This document shows, piece by piece, positions 62,834-64,000 of a DNA stretch of 64,000 bases (its first letter is position 1; every line of letters starts with the position of its first letter). A program made the translations under genes and the position numbers. This DNA is from VAZQ01 sp963758945. GTDB taxonomy: Bacteria > Pseudomonadota > Alphaproteobacteria > Rhizobiales > Xanthobacteraceae. The stretch covers positions 153,262-217,261 of the forward strand of contig CAVWXY010000008.1 in the NCBI GenBank assembly GCA_963758945.1. The letters run 5' to 3'. The notes beneath the pieces were generated by a model. It was not told the origin of the DNA. It searched no databases and worked only from the letters and a program-made list of their open reading frames with translations.

Positions 62834-63796
62834 ATGCTGGCGAGGCCGAAATGTCCGGTGATCGCGCTGGAGGAGCACTACTGGGACAAAGAATTGGCGG
62901 CGCAATTCGTCGGCGGCGAAGGCGTGCGCAATCCGGCGATGCTCGAGCGCCTCTACGACCTCGGTGAATTGCGGCTGAAGGAAATGGACGAGGCTGGGAT
63001 CGACGTGCAGATCCTCTCCCACGGCGCTCCCTCGGCGCAGAAGCTCACCGGGCCGGACGCGGTCGCGCTCACCCAGCGCGTCAACGACCGGCTCAATGCC
63101 GTCGTCGCCGCCAACCCGAAGCGTTTCGCCGCCTTCGCGGCGCTGCCGACCAGCGATCCGAGGGCCGCCGCCGACGAGCTCGAACGTACCACCAAGGTCG
63201 GCTTCAAAGGGGCGATGATCCACGGCCTCGCCAACGGCGTCTTTCTCGACGACAAGCGGTTCTGGCCGATCTTCGAGCGAGCGCAGGCGCTCGACGTTCC
63301 GATCTACATGCATCCCTCGGTGCCGCTACCGACGGTGATGGACGCCTACTACAAGGATTACGCCAAGGATTTCCCGATGGTGGTGCGCGCGGCCTGGGGT
63401 TACACGGTCGAAACCGCGACCCAGGCGATCCGGCTCGTGCTCAGCGGGCTGTTCGACGCCTATCCCCGGCTCAAGATCGTGCTCGGGCATCTCGGCGAGA
63501 CGCTGCCGTTCCTGGTATGGCGCGTCGACCAGGCGCTCGCCCGACCGGGCGCCAAGACCTTGAGCTTCCGCGAGGCCTTCTGCGAGCACTTCTACATCAC
63601 CACCAGCGGCAACTTCTCCAATCCTGCGCTGCTGTGCTGTGTGATGGAACTCGGCATCGACCGCATTCTGTTCGCGGTCGACTGGCCGTTCGTCGCCAAC
63701 AAGCCGGCGGTGCAATGGATCGAGACCGTGCCGCTCTGCGACGAGGACAAGATCAAGATCCTCAGCGGCAACGTGCAACGCCTGTTCCGGATGTAG
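62834..63796 (+). CDS. Amidohydrolase of the ACMSD/gamma-resorcylate decarboxylase family
   Basis: A 320-residue TIM-barrel protein. The N-terminal metal site is ALEEHYWD (Glu13, His15), followed by IYMHPS, the LGHLGETLPF motif and the final Asp in LFAVDWPF. Such enzymes decarboxylate aminocarboxymuconate semialdehyde or resorcylates without oxygen, using one metal ion. ATG 62834 has GGGAGG 7 bases upstream; an upstream TTG is less likely. It stands alone between the small membrane ORF and the tRNA. With the UbiD genes and ring monooxygenases it adds to the aromatic-acid capacity of the region. Confidence 0.87.
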   Translation: MLARPKCPVIALEEHYWDKELAAQFVGGEGVRNPAMLERLYDLGELRLKEMDEAGIDVQILSHGAPSAQKLTGPDAVALTQRVNDRLNAVVAANPKRFAAFAALPTSDPRAAADELERTTKVGFKGAMIHGLANGVFLDDKRFWPIFERAQALDVPIYMHPSVPLPTVMDAYYKDYAKDFPMVVRAAWGYTVETATQAIRLVLSGLFDAYPRLKIVLGHLGETLPFLVWRVDQALARPGAKTLSFREAFCEHFYITTSGNFSNPALLCCVMELGIDRILFAVDWPFVANKPAVQWIETVPLCDEDKIKILSGNVQRLFRM

Positions 63797-63944
63797 CAAA
63801 TTGTCGAGTGCGGCATGGTCTCGACGGTGAACTGCTGCCCGCCCGGGATCGAGTCCGTGGCGGGCTTTCGCCGGAAGGTGCGCCAGCCCCGCCTTGTGGT
63901 TTTGGCACCAGATCGTAGATTCTCGGCCGGGGATTTGCGCATTC

Positions 63945-64000
63945 GGGCCCGTAGCTCAATGGTCAGAGCCGACCGCTCATAACGGTCTGGTTGGAGGTTC
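63945..64000 (+). tRNA. tRNA with CAT anticodon (Ile2 or Met), cut by the window end
   Basis: The acceptor strand GGGCCCG, D-stem GCTC/GAGC, anticodon stem GACCG/CGGTC and loop CTCATAA (anticodon CAT at 63978-63980) are complete. The T-arm begins at the edge. The GGGCCCG acceptor and CTCATAA loop resemble alphaproteobacterial isoleucine-2 tRNA, whose C34 is modified to lysidine, but methionine cannot be excluded. Confidence 0.85.

Overview
The window is 64 kb of GC-rich DNA with almost no mobile genes. Several features point to a free-living soil alphaproteobacterium of the Hyphomicrobiales (Bradyrhizobium, Rhodopseudomonas or Xanthobacteraceae-like): many Bug/TctC-type solute-binding proteins, membrane-bound urate oxidase PuuD, an intracellular PHB depolymerase, DUF1328 and HdeD-type small membrane proteins, and several families of palindromic intergenic (REP-like) repeats. 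This placement is inferred from gene content; no rRNA or other phylogenetic marker is present. The right edge cuts a tRNA with a CAT anticodon, and the left edge cuts a nitrite-reductase-like FAD oxidoreductase.

Layout. 1-7.3 kb: FAD oxidoreductase (partial), cytosine-deaminase-like amidohydrolase, a beheaded GntR regulator, glutathione transferase, PHB depolymerase, a biuret/N-carbamoylsarcosine-type cysteine hydrolase, and an NCS2 nucleobase permease behind a strong sigma-54 promoter. 7.4-16.1 kb: an aromatic-acid type region with two flavoprotein monooxygenases, two Bug binding proteins, an acyl-CoA ligase and a UbiD decarboxylase, ending in a creatininase remnant. 16.2-22.7 kb: an iron/polyamine-type ABC importer with two ATPases, then a zinc alcohol dehydrogenase. 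22.8-26.4 kb: a modular GH18 chitinase-like protein, a decayed LLM/F420-type gene and a frameshifted Tat-exported hydrolase. 26.5-32 kb: xanthine dehydrogenase xdhAB and an ABC-2 exporter. 32.2-40.5 kb: two NitT/TauT-type importers, the first apparently in one operon with an LLM flavoprotein and an alpha/beta hydrolase, the second preceded by another strong sigma-54 promoter. 40.6-46.6 kb: ureide catabolism (uraD-uraH fusion, puuE, puuD, allC and an ArgE/DapE-like amidohydrolase). 46.7-52 kb: LLM protein, an OYE-type oxidoreductase, an SDR and a second UbiD. 52.2-61 kb: two beheaded genes joined back to back, nitroreductase, an orphan binding protein, hydantoinase hyuA, a shattered hyuB and two M24-fold proteins. 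61-64 kb: HdeD-like protein, fused small membrane ORFs, an ACMSD-type amidohydrolase and the tRNA.

How it works together. xdhAB -> puuD -> uraH/uraD -> puuE -> allC describes xanthine to urate to allantoin to allantoate breakdown. NCS2 and ABC importers with sigma-54 (nitrogen-type) promoters sit beside other cyclic-amide and ureide hydrolases (cytosine-deaminase-like, biuret-hydrolase-like, hydantoinase, creatinase-fold, creatininase remnant). The coherent reading is a nitrogen-scavenging region for purines, ureides and hydantoins, interleaved with aromatic/organic-acid loci.

Many genes are broken: a GntR regulator, a creatininase, an F420-type LLM gene, a Tat hydrolase, uraD, a TetR regulator, a molybdopterin oxidoreductase and hyuB. 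Some breaks are single frameshifts that could be sequence errors. Others (deletions, junctions, a 14-bp duplication that removes a stop codon) look like real decay.
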